From JAOABP01 sp964590395 (lineage in GTDB: Bacteria > Hydrothermota > Tepidihabitantia > Tepidihabitantales > Tepidihabitantaceae), in assembly GCA_964590395.1 (NCBI GenBank), contig CAZPVT010000030.1, positions 186,001-250,000 of the forward strand: a DNA stretch of 64,000 nucleotides, in the 5' to 3' direction. The notes beneath the pieces were generated by a model. That model had not been told where the DNA came from. It saw only the letters and a list, made by a program, of their open reading frames with translations, and ran no database searches. The translations under genes were made by a program, and so were the position numbers. The first letter of the stretch is position 1. Each line of letters starts with the position of its first letter. Below are positions 52,638 to 60,653 of the stretch, piece after piece.

Positions 52638-54080
52638 TTAGTCATCAAGAGGGGGCTCGATTGCAACGAATAATAGTGAATCGCCTCGTTTTATATAAAA
52701 AATAGCCGGTTCCTTACGTTGCGAACATTTTTCCAGCTCAGCATAAAACTCGATTTTATTGTTGATAGGGATCTCTCCAACTTTTAAAATAATGTCTTCA
52801 GTTAGAATACCGGCTTCTGATGCGGGTGAATTCTCGTCAACCGACATCACCCTTACCCCAGATTTAAGGTTCAAGTGCCTTTTCTCTTCCGAAGATAGCT
52901 CACTAACCTCAATTCCTGCCCAGTGAATCTTCCCTTTTCCTTTTTGGGGAAGTTCGGCTTTGCTCTCCCCAGGAAATTCTGTTAGTATCGCCTTTTTTGT
53001 CAAAAAACGCCCGGCGCGGTTGATTTTCAGTGTAATCTCGGCACCCGGTTTTATCTCTGTCACCCTGTTTCTAAATTCATCTATCGATTTTACCGGTAAG
53101 CCGTTGAGCTCAACAATTACATCCCCCTCATTTAAACCCGCCCTTTCAGCCGGAGTGTTAGGTAGCACCTCGTTAATTATCACGCCATTAGCCTCGGTTA
53201 ACTTCAGCGCTTTCTTTAACTTTTCGTCAATTACCTGGATTCTAACGCCGAGGTAACTTCTAATCACCCTGCCCTGACTAATTATTTGAACGGCAACTGA
53301 TTTTACAAAACTTACCGGAATGGCAAAGCCAATACCGATATTCGCACCCACCGGAGAACTGATAGCGGTATTAATTCCAATAAGTTCGCCATTGATGTTA
53401 ACTAAAGGTCCGCCGGAGTTACCAGGGTTAATTGCCGCGTCAGTCTGGATGAAATCCTGTCTGGCTGGTCCTTCGGGTATGGGAATACCACTCCGGCCAA
53501 TAGCAGAGATGACGCCAACAGTCACAGTACCCTGCAAGCCATAGGGATTACCAATGGCGATTGCCCAGTCGCCGATTTTGATATTCTCAGGATTGGCGTA
53601 TTTAATCGACGTTAGTTTCCGGGAGGGGTTGATTTTTATGACAGCAATGTCAGTTTGCGGATCAGCGCCTATAACTTTAACATCATCTCCCTTGAATTCG
53701 GTGCCGTCATTGAGCTTTACAATAATATTATCATAACCACTGATCAGATGATTGTTTGTTACAATATACCCGTCCTCACTAATAATAACACCCGAACCCA
53801 AAGAATGTGATCGTTGCTCCGGGAAGGAGAAATCGCGAAATAGTTCGTCAAATGGCCAGCCAAAGTTTGGCATAGAGGGTCGGGCAATTTTGGTTTTTCG
53901 TTCCGCGGATATATTTACCACTGAGGGTAACACCTTTTCAACAACCGCAACAAAAGGACTGGGAATTAAGTTAATTATTTCTCCTTGCCCTTGGGCTCTC
54001 GTGGATAGTAAAATTATTACCAGACTTAGTAAAACAATGGTCCGGCATCTATAGCCATTATTTATTAGACTCCCGGTCAC
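52638..54080 (-). CDS. degP: HtrA/DegP-type periplasmic serine protease
   Basis: A 480-residue protein with a GTG start and signal peptide (IVLLSLVIILLSTRAQG). The catalytic triad is in TNNHLISGYDN (His), DPQTDIAVIKI (Asp) and NPGNSGGPLVN (Ser). Two PDZ domains follow (about residues 265-365 and 390-478). GSGVIISEDGYIVTNNH is the family N-block. It should degrade or refold misfolded envelope proteins. It starts 3 nt after the zinc-ribbon gene and ends with TAA followed by two further in-frame TAA codons. Confidence 0.95.
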   Translation of the reverse strand: MTGSLINNGYRCRTIVLLSLVIILLSTRAQGQGEIINLIPSPFVAVVEKVLPSVVNISAERKTKIARPSMPNFGWPFDELFRDFSFPEQRSHSLGSGVIISEDGYIVTNNHLISGYDNIIVKLNDGTEFKGDDVKVIGADPQTDIAVIKINPSRKLTSIKYANPENIKIGDWAIAIGNPYGLQGTVTVGVISAIGRSGIPIPEGPARQDFIQTDAAINPGNSGGPLVNINGELIGINTAISSPVGANIGIGFAIPVSFVKSVAVQIISQGRVIRSYLGVRIQVIDEKLKKALKLTEANGVIINEVLPNTPAERAGLNEGDVIVELNGLPVKSIDEFRNRVTEIKPGAEITLKINRAGRFLTKKAILTEFPGESKAELPQKGKGKIHWAGIEVSELSSEEKRHLNLKSGVRVMSVDENSPASEAGILTEDIILKVGEIPINNKIEFYAELEKCSQRKEPAIFYIKRGDSLLFVAIEPPLDD

Positions 54081-54083
54081 CGC

Positions 54084-54692
54084 TCAATACCTCCCAACGA
54101 CAAGATTTATATTTTTGTCTTTTACGGCTATAAATTTGCTGCCCACCGTTGTTGATATCAATGGGAGAAACCTTATACCTCTTGCTTTGGCAGTTTTCGC
54201 CTGATGGTGTAGATAACGGAGGCAACCAGTTAAGTCAGAGGATGAAATTTTACGCAAGGCATCGGAAGGTTGGGTTTCGTATCTGCTGATTACATTATTT
54301 AGCACATCCATAATGTGCTGGACATCAGGGTTGATAGATTTATACTCGTATATCAAGCCCGCTGACTGTACCCGCCTATTTTCTATAATATTTTCTAGCG
54401 CCGCAAGAATTTCCTCCTCAATTAATGGTGTCTTTTGGGTCTTATTCACTTGTACCAGTGCTAACCGCAGATCATGGAGTAGATCAAACCACAGTTTTTC
54501 AAATTCAACACTACCCTGCATTTTTACCAAGCGAACAATTGCCCTTCTTCTGCTTTCCAAAAGAAATGGACAGATGTCAGGACATTCTCCATTTGAATGT
54601 CGGTTATCGCCACAGCAACGAGAACAGACTTCCTTTTGCAGTTTTGGACACTGACGATTTGCCTTCCGGCCACATTGACTACATTGATTCAT
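54084..54692 (-). CDS. Zinc-ribbon protein of unknown function
   Basis: A 202-residue protein. The first 45 residues hold ten Cys, including CSQCGRKANRQC, CSRCCGD and CPDICPF, and probably bind two zinc ions (a B-box- or SEC-C-like pattern). The rest is mostly helical with no motif I know. No signal peptide is seen, so it should be cytoplasmic, although its partner in the operon, HtrA, is periplasmic. It has its own near-leaderless promoter. Confidence 0.62.
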   Translation of the reverse strand: MNQCSQCGRKANRQCPKLQKEVCSRCCGDNRHSNGECPDICPFLLESRRRAIVRLVKMQGSVEFEKLWFDLLHDLRLALVQVNKTQKTPLIEEEILAALENIIENRRVQSAGLIYEYKSINPDVQHIMDVLNNVISRYETQPSDALRKISSSDLTGCLRYLHHQAKTAKARGIRFLPLISTTVGSKFIAVKDKNINLVVGRY

Positions 54693-54702
54693 ACTTCATT
54701 TT

Positions 54703-54731
54703 ATTTTAACTCTCTCGGAATAAAAATGCAA
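54703..54731 (-). promoter_or_regulatory. Probable promoter of the zinc-ribbon/degP operon, 4-nt leader
   Basis: On the minus strand TTGCAT (54731-54726), a 17-nt spacer and TAAAAT (54708-54703); predicted start 54696, ATG at 54692. It lies in the 46-nt gap after the FAD oxidoreductase gene. Confidence 0.4.
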
Positions 54732-54738
54732 GTTAGGT

Positions 54739-55875
54739 TTATTTCATAATTTCGGCCTTGGCAAATGTGCGGCCAAATCTAAATTCCGTAAGGTCAATGG
54801 TTGATTTCCCGGTGATAATCAACTCAGCCATTAGCTTTCCTAAGGCAGGCCCAAACATAAACCCATGTCCACTCATACCCGCAGAAACATAAAAACCATT
54901 AATCGGTGTCGTGCCACAAATCGGGTTTCCGTCCGGGGACATTTCATAAGAACCAGCCCACTGTCTTAGAACTTTAACAGTGGTAAGTTTGGGCATTATC
55001 CTACTCATCCTTCTCGGCATCTCTGTTATAAACTCATCACTGGCATCTAAACGATAACCCGGGATTATCGGCACCGGCGTATAACAACCGAGAAAATGTC
55101 CGGTTTTATAGTGCTGGACGAAATAGCAGCCATCGGAACGATAATCAACCAGCATCGGTTCCAGACATCTTTCAATTCCTTCAGTAACGAGGGCTTCATG
55201 TCTGTCGGGTTGTACCGGCAGGTCAATGCCGACAAATTTCGCTACCTCAGCCGCCCAAGGTCCGGCAGCATTTAGAACCACAGGAGCAAAAAACTCATCA
55301 CCGTTTGCAGTTACTACAGAAACCACCCGGTTTTTAATCACCTTGATTTTTACAACCTGATGGTTGATCAACACCTGTGAACCCTGCTGTTTTAAACCAC
55401 ACAAATAGCCAAAGGTAACATTAAAGGGATTTGCCTGTCCGTCAGTAGGGCACCAGGCACCTCCGAGTAAACCCTCGGTATTTAAATCCGGGACGATCTG
55501 TCGACAGTCATCAGCAGAAATAAATTGCACATTCAGTCCATATTTCCGCTGGATATCTATCGCTTGAAGAAACGCTTCTTTTCGTGCCTCATCGAATGCC
55601 AGAAAGAGATAGCCACCAGCGTACCATTCAATATCCTCTCCCAGCTCATCTGAGAGCGATTGAAAAAGTTTAATGCTTAAGAGCATTACCCTAATCGTTA
55701 AGTCGTGAGAAAACTGGGCCCGTATGCCACCGATACATCTGCCCGTGGAACCGGCACAGGGGAAGTCCTTTTCTAAAATGATAACTTTTAATTTCTGCCG
55801 GGCGAGATAATAACCGGTCGCTGCACCAATAATCCCGCCACCGATAACTATAACATCAGCTGTTTTTCTGCTCAT
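54739..55875 (-). CDS. FAD-dependent amine/amino-acid oxidoreductase (DadA/PDH-beta type)
   Basis: A 378-residue flavoprotein. The FAD-binding VIVIGGGIIGAATGYYLAR is at the N-terminus with GSTGRCIGGIRAQF downstream and the C-terminal FYVSAGMSGHGFMFGPALGK block of the DadA/glycine oxidase/sarcosine oxidase-beta family. With the adjacent BFD-like 2Fe-2S protein and the ferredoxin-like protein of the same operon it resembles the beta subunit of multi-subunit dye-linked proline dehydrogenases. The substrate is not certain. It overlaps the BFD-like gene by 4 nt. Confidence 0.87.
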   Translation of the reverse strand: MSRKTADVIVIGGGIIGAATGYYLARQKLKVIILEKDFPCAGSTGRCIGGIRAQFSHDLTIRVMLLSIKLFQSLSDELGEDIEWYAGGYLFLAFDEARKEAFLQAIDIQRKYGLNVQFISADDCRQIVPDLNTEGLLGGAWCPTDGQANPFNVTFGYLCGLKQQGSQVLINHQVVKIKVIKNRVVSVVTANGDEFFAPVVLNAAGPWAAEVAKFVGIDLPVQPDRHEALVTEGIERCLEPMLVDYRSDGCYFVQHYKTGHFLGCYTPVPIIPGYRLDASDEFITEMPRRMSRIMPKLTTVKVLRQWAGSYEMSPDGNPICGTTPINGFYVSAGMSGHGFMFGPALGKLMAELIITGKSTIDLTEFRFGRTFAKAEIMK

Positions 55876-56189
55876 CGCCGGTATGAACCTAATATTCCTA
55901 TTGGTATTGGTTTTATCGGAGGACGGGACTTGGGAAATTTCTGCTTGGCAACCGATATGTGCGTTTCCTCCTGAATTAAGTTAGCAATAATTTGCAGACA
56001 GCCCTTTCCTCCACAGTGTCCCATACCCGGACGCAAAACTCTTTTGATCTCCTCTAAGGAATGATAACCAGTTCGGATCGCGTTTCTTATCTCTTCCTCG
56101 GTGATCTCTTCGCAACGACAGACAATAGCACGCTTATTTTTAATAGAACCGGTTTTTTTCTGTTTTCTTATTGAGTGATGATCTCCCAC
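55872..56189 (-). CDS. BFD-like 2Fe-2S protein
   Basis: A 105-residue protein with a GTG start inside the end of the SppA-fusion gene (22-nt overlap). IVCRCEEITEEEIRNAI and GMGHCGGKGC supply the four Cys of the BFD-type 2Fe-2S domain. Such proteins are the gamma subunit of proline-dehydrogenase-like complexes and pass electrons from the flavin subunit. The last 20 residues, rich in Pro, Lys and Ile, are not part of the domain. Confidence 0.85.
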   Translation of the reverse strand: MGDHHSIRKQKKTGSIKNKRAIVCRCEEITEEEIRNAIRTGYHSLEEIKRVLRPGMGHCGGKGCLQIIANLIQEETHISVAKQKFPKSRPPIKPIPIGILGSYRR

Positions 56190-58369
56190 AGCAACTCTCC
56201 TCGATCAACACTTAATAAAGAACCCAGGCCTAATTTTCCTTTGGGGTATAAGACAATCTCATAATCATCCTTACCCAAATTTGCCCGCTGGCGGCAGAAC
56301 TCTATTGCCGACATCAATCCGTCCAGAGAATCTACTAGTCCAATCTGCTGAGCATCCTTTCCCAGCCATACTCTACCCTGAGCAATCGAATCAACCGCCT
56401 CAATTGGGATTTTTCTACCTTCAGCAACTCGTTGTAAGAACTGATAATAAAACCAGTCAATATGTTCCTGCATTATTGAGTCTTCCACCGGGGTTGAGGC
56501 TCTATGGTCTAATAAAGCATCCGCATGTTCTCCTTTTTTTACTACCTGGCGCCTTATCCCCAGTTTATTGTATAACCCTTCAGTTATCATTTTAAGACTG
56601 AAGACTCCTATCGAACCAGTAACTGTTCCTGGTAGAGCGAAAATTCGTTCCGCATTACAGGAGATATAATAACCACCGGAGGCGGCGACTCCGCCCATTG
56701 ATACCACCACGGGTTTTCGCTTTTGGGCTTTTTTCAGTTCGCGCCAGATAAGTTCCGCGGCAACCGCATCTCCTCCCGGAGAGTTGATTCGTAAAACAAT
56801 GCCTTTTATCTTCCGATCTTTAGTAACCTCGCGGATTATCCGACATAATGTTTTAGCTCCAGCTTTTGGTTCGCCAGTAAAGAAATCAATTCCGGATTCT
56901 CCCTGAACTATATTGCCGTTGATGAATACGATAGCCAGCCTGGGAAGGGTGCCCCAGTGATATTTAACATTATCCCGTTTTCCCAGAAACTCTTTTTCGG
57001 TAATTATCCGGTGTCTTTTAAAAGAGACTTTAATCAGCGAATCCAGTTCATCTTCATAAAGGAAGGTGTCAATAAGTCCTGCCATCTTTGCCTGCTCGGC
57101 CCGAAAGAATCCACGATTAATCAGACTGTCCACTTGCTCAGAGGAAGAACGACGTCCCTCAACAATAGCGTTAGCCACCTCATCGTATATACCATTAACT
57201 ATGGCGCTTAACTGCTGATAATTCTCCTGACTCATCGAATCTTCAGTAAATGTCTCAACAGCAGTTTTGTATCTGCCGTGTCGGTACACCTGGGGCTTAA
57301 CATCCAGTTTGTCCAGGGTTCCTTTAACAAATGCTGTCCGAACAAAAATACCCGGAATTACCAGTTCTCCCATTGGATTTAGAATTATTCGATCTCCTGC
57401 TGTGGCTAAATAGTAACCAATGACCCCGAGATCCTGAGCATAAATCCAGATCTGCTTACCTCTTTTCTTAAGGTCAATAAGTGCCGTGCGTAACTCCTGG
57501 GCTTGAGCAAAATCTATTTGTACTCGTTCCAGTTTAATGACCACCACTGCCAGCCCTGGTTCGTTGGCGACATCTTTCAAGAGTTGCAAAACTGAAAATA
57601 TGGTGCGTTGTCTGCTGATACCGGACAGCAGGCTGAAACCGGTTCTTTGCTCCACAACCGGCTCGTTAACCCTTAGTTCTAAAACCCGTTTAGGACCGGG
57701 GAAGACAGACCGGCGGTAAACAGTTGAGTAACTTAGAACACCGTTGATTTCATGACGGTGGGGAATACCGTTTACGCCGACACCTATTTTGCCAAGGTCA
57801 GCGCTTAATCCTGCAACAAAAGTAAGGTTTTTGGTGATTTTAAATCTACCCGACAGTTTTATTCCTACAGCTGGTTCTAATATTAAGCCCGCAAAATGTT
57901 GTCCGGTATTGGGATAGGTTTCAGCAAACAGCGTGAGCTGTGTACCAGCAGGACGAAATCCGATGCCCAATCCCCAGCTTCCCCAGTGATCGTTAACTCT
58001 TTCCCATAAAGCAGCGAGAGAAAGCCATTTGTTTGGTCTCATGATTGTTCCCAGATCTACGGTTGTGAACGTATCCCGTATCAGTCGAAATCCACCGAAC
58101 ATAAAATCCTGTCGGAACCCCAGCGCTACTCCATAACGCAATGGCTTGGGGTCAAGAAAAAGCCCTACGGGTCCAACCGATAATGCTACCGGACTTCCAT
58201 AGAACAGTTCAGAGCGCTGAAAATTGGGAAAGTAATAGAGTTGCACACCCCGCGCTACACCCAATCCCGCCGGGTTAGCAAAAACTGCCAAACCATTGTC
58301 AGTTGCCGCAAGTGATAACGGCAGTTCCGGGGTAGTAGCAAAAAGAGATAGTAAAATCAGAATTGCCAT
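56168..58369 (-). CDS. SppA (S49) signal peptide peptidase fused to an N-terminal outer-membrane-barrel-like domain
   Basis: A 733-residue protein. Residues 1-20 look like a signal peptide. Residues 20-235 are beta-rich (ATDNGLAVFANPAGLGVARG; YGVALGFRQDFMFGGF) and resemble UPF0164/PorV-type outer-membrane proteins. From about 245 there is a double S49 domain: the catalytic Lys in YRHGRYKTAVE near 369 and the Ser in GGVAASGGYYIS near 563. Long SppA (67K type) normally carries an inner-membrane helix instead of a barrel. The gene begins one base after the ferredoxin-like gene and overlaps the BFD-like gene. Confidence 0.85.
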   Translation of the reverse strand: MAILILLSLFATTPELPLSLAATDNGLAVFANPAGLGVARGVQLYYFPNFQRSELFYGSPVALSVGPVGLFLDPKPLRYGVALGFRQDFMFGGFRLIRDTFTTVDLGTIMRPNKWLSLAALWERVNDHWGSWGLGIGFRPAGTQLTLFAETYPNTGQHFAGLILEPAVGIKLSGRFKITKNLTFVAGLSADLGKIGVGVNGIPHRHEINGVLSYSTVYRRSVFPGPKRVLELRVNEPVVEQRTGFSLLSGISRQRTIFSVLQLLKDVANEPGLAVVVIKLERVQIDFAQAQELRTALIDLKKRGKQIWIYAQDLGVIGYYLATAGDRIILNPMGELVIPGIFVRTAFVKGTLDKLDVKPQVYRHGRYKTAVETFTEDSMSQENYQQLSAIVNGIYDEVANAIVEGRRSSSEQVDSLINRGFFRAEQAKMAGLIDTFLYEDELDSLIKVSFKRHRIITEKEFLGKRDNVKYHWGTLPRLAIVFINGNIVQGESGIDFFTGEPKAGAKTLCRIIREVTKDRKIKGIVLRINSPGGDAVAAELIWRELKKAQKRKPVVVSMGGVAASGGYYISCNAERIFALPGTVTGSIGVFSLKMITEGLYNKLGIRRQVVKKGEHADALLDHRASTPVEDSIMQEHIDWFYYQFLQRVAEGRKIPIEAVDSIAQGRVWLGKDAQQIGLVDSLDGLMSAIEFCRQRANLGKDDYEIVLYPKGKLGLGSLLSVDRGELLWEIITQ

Positions 58370-58873
58370 TTAATTGCCTTTGGGTTTGATAAATCTAATC
58401 TCATTCCACTGATGTTTAGGAACCGCGATTGTTACCACCGCACACCGGTCATGTGTCCTTGAATCCTGGACCTTTATTACCTTAGCGGTGCTAACCTTCT
58501 CTCCTTGCCGGTTAAGCGCATAGACAACTTCTCCTACTTGAGGACGTGGTAGAAGTTCATAAGGCAAAGAGATCGTTGCCTCTCGTTCCCTGTAGTTATA
58601 GTTCACAACAAATATCGCCAGACCAGGGCATCGGGTGATACAAATCCCACAACCATTACAGTGTTCAAAATTAACTTCTGGTAGATTGGTGAGGTTGCCG
58701 GTAATGGTGATAGCCTTTCTGGGACAGGCATAGGCACAGGGATTACAAGGAATATTTTCAATACATTCCACGATGACAACCGGTCCTTTTTTTAGACGCC
58801 TGAGTGGTGGGAGCAAACCTCTGGCTTTCAACTCCGCCTTCGTTAGCACGCCGGTTCTTTTATATCTTTTCAT
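58370..58873 (-). CDS. Ferredoxin-like 4Fe-4S protein of a PDH-type complex
   Basis: A 167-residue protein with two 4Fe-4S-type motifs: CIENIPCNPCAYACP near residue 37 and CNGCGICITRCP near residue 72. The C-terminal 75 residues (VGEVVYALNRQGEKVSTAKV; HDRCAVVTIAVP) are the extra domain seen in the ferredoxin-like subunit of archaeal and bacterial proline/hydroxyproline dehydrogenase clusters. It is the first gene of the operon, with a promoter and an 8-nt leader. The FAD and BFD partners follow after the SppA-fusion gene. Confidence 0.82.
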   Translation of the reverse strand: MKRYKRTGVLTKAELKARGLLPPLRRLKKGPVVIVECIENIPCNPCAYACPRKAITITGNLTNLPEVNFEHCNGCGICITRCPGLAIFVVNYNYREREATISLPYELLPRPQVGEVVYALNRQGEKVSTAKVIKVQDSRTHDRCAVVTIAVPKHQWNEIRFIKPKGN

Positions 58874-58887
58874 CGTAAATATGCTTG

Positions 58888-58916
58888 ATTATAGAAAATA
58901 TCGTAACAAGAGTCAA
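58888..58916 (-). promoter_or_regulatory. Sigma70 promoter of the ferredoxin-SppA operon, 8-nt leader
   Basis: On the minus strand TTGACT (58916-58911), a 17-nt spacer and TATAAT (58893-58888); predicted start 58881, ATG at 58873. Confidence 0.7.
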
Positions 58917-59569
58917 CAAAAATAAACTCGCTCGCTAAGTGGTGATAGTGGTGGTATCTGTCAGTAAATTTAATATGCTGTATAAAATACTCTCCTCCGT
59001 TAAAACCAAAACCATTCTAATAACCCATTATCTAACCCATACCACCACCAAAGCCCAAACCCAACCGCCAACCATAACCAAAACCATGTTCACAACTATA
59101 AACACCACCCAAGCCATTACTACTACACAAACCAACTATACCACCAACACCATAACCCAAACCATAACCCAGTCTAACACCCCAATTACAGCCCACACCG
59201 AAACCCTGATGAATACCATCCCCGATACTGCCTAGGGGGCAGAATTTAATACCGTTTTAAGATGATAAGATACTACTTTTCAAATAGTTACTGGAAATTA
59301 ACTATTAGGTTAAAAAACACCTGTTAATAATAAACCATTTTCGGGGTCTTGTTATATATAAACAACTATAAAAAACACTTACTTCCATCAGGGAGAGGCT
59401 CGGCCCGTATGATGGACAGTATCAAACTCAGTTTTTACACCGCTTCTCTCAGTGCTAATGGATTTTATTTAAAGTGTTATGCAGTCGCGCTGCTAGCGAA
59501 ATCAGAAGTTTACTATTTACCATCATTCTTCTCGGCAACAAAAGATCACCATTGGCAGGAACTAAAACC
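58917..59569. other. Gene-free region with a G-poor A/C-rich tract
   Basis: The largest stretch without an accepted gene. Bases about 59001-59215 are almost free of G on the plus strand and made of variants of CCATAACC, CCCAAACC and ACCACC. Read on the minus strand, the frame from 59256 to 59032 is open for 74 codons and gives a Gly/Tyr-rich peptide (for example RLGYGLGYGVGGIVGL), but no ATG, GTG or TTG with a ribosome-binding site starts it. The plus-strand frame at 58939-59235 gives a Thr-rich peptide. Bases 59240-59569 show no motif, repeat or RNA gene that I can support. Confidence 0.6.
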
Positions 59570-60514
59570 TTAAATTTCTCTAAGGAAAAAGTTGAAGGTT
59601 CTTGAAGGATCGGGACGAAATCCTAATTGCCAGAAGATACCTAACCCCGGGTTACTGCTAAAAATTGCTGCCAATGCGTTAACCCCGCCACGACTCTTTA
59701 TCCATTTTAGCGCATGGGTGAGCAGGGCACGTCCAATTCCCTGACGTCGCCACTGGGGTAAAACGCCAAAGTCAACTATCTCATAGGTTAACTCTTTGGC
59801 ATTATCCTCGATAAACAAAAGTAAATATCCAACTAATCTGTCATCCATTTCCGCAAATACCAACTGCTCGTTGTCAAATTTGGGTTTCTTGATTTCAATG
59901 TCTAAATAACTTTCATGGATTGGTTCTCCTTGGTTTGCCTGATCATCGAACACCTGTTCCGAGAGGTCAAGTAACTTTTTTCTCTCTTGCTGAATATCGA
60001 TCGGGCGAATCTTTAATTTCTCCGGTTGTGGCACTGACGGTATCATTTTTAAACTGTGGATAAAACCCAGCATCGAAATCGGATGTGGTTGGAAACCAAG
60101 TTCCCGAATTATTGTAGGATGGATATAATCGAGTCCGCGATAAAATATAATAATTTCTTGTGTTTCAAATTCTAAAGCCAACGCGCGAGCACTCTCTAAT
60201 AGCGACCGGGTAATTATCTGATAACGACCACTGTATCTGGCCGCGGGGGCTAAATAAAGTCCCATATGGATAACCTTACGGCGATGCCAGTAATTAACAC
60301 GAGCCCATCCATAACCAATTATTTTTTCATCTTCCAGCAATACGAATCCGCTACCTTTTTCAAGCCACGGGGTGAGAAAGAGTTTTTCAAAATCGGTAAC
60401 CGAAAGCGTAGGAGAACAACCTATTTCGTAAAAGATTTCTTTCGTTAAAATACCGATTTCTCTCGCATCACTTGGCAGTAAGGATCGAATTTTTATGACG
60501 TCATCAACCGCCAT
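59570..60514 (-). CDS. Double GNAT-domain N-acetyltransferase
   Basis: A 314-residue protein with two GNAT-fold halves. The C-terminal half is the clear one: VDFGVLPQWRRQGIGRALL near residue 250 is the acetyl-CoA-binding Q/RxxGxG/A motif, followed by GLGIFWQLGF. The N-terminal half (IKIRSLLPSDAREIGILTKE onward) keeps the fold but no clear acetyl-CoA loop. The substrate is unknown. It is a single gene with its own near-leaderless promoter. Confidence 0.87.
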   Translation of the reverse strand: MAVDDVIKIRSLLPSDAREIGILTKEIFYEIGCSPTLSVTDFEKLFLTPWLEKGSGFVLLEDEKIIGYGWARVNYWHRRKVIHMGLYLAPAARYSGRYQIITRSLLESARALALEFETQEIIIFYRGLDYIHPTIIRELGFQPHPISMLGFIHSLKMIPSVPQPEKLKIRPIDIQQERKKLLDLSEQVFDDQANQGEPIHESYLDIEIKKPKFDNEQLVFAEMDDRLVGYLLLFIEDNAKELTYEIVDFGVLPQWRRQGIGRALLTHALKWIKSRGGVNALAAIFSSNPGLGIFWQLGFRPDPSRTFNFFLREI

Positions 60515-60521
60515 TCGTAAA

Positions 60522-60549
60522 ATAATAAAAATTCTATATTATTTGTCAA
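60522..60549 (-). promoter_or_regulatory. Consensus promoter of the acetyltransferase gene, 1-nt leader
   Basis: On the minus strand TTGACA (60549-60544), a 16-nt spacer and TATTAT (60527-60522); predicted start 60515, ATG at 60514. Confidence 0.72.
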
Positions 60550-60653
60550 ATCACACCATCGATTAGCCACATCTCCAGATTGTCATTATTTTGTGATATC
60601 AGCGGCCGAACCAAGCAATTGTTAAAATGGCGATAATATCTAAGACAATTATA

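Noticed and set aside
59001..59215. CRISPR-like array in the A/C-rich tract
   Set aside because: The CCATAACC-type units vary in length and spacing, with no constant repeat or unique spacers and no cas genes in the window.
58939..59235. Thr-rich plus-strand protein of 98 residues
   Set aside because: Its composition follows from the A/C-rich low-complexity DNA, and no ribosome-binding site or family match is seen.
59349..59573. 74-residue plus-strand open frame
   Set aside because: No ribosome-binding site, no recognisable motif, and it runs into the convergent acetyltransferase gene.
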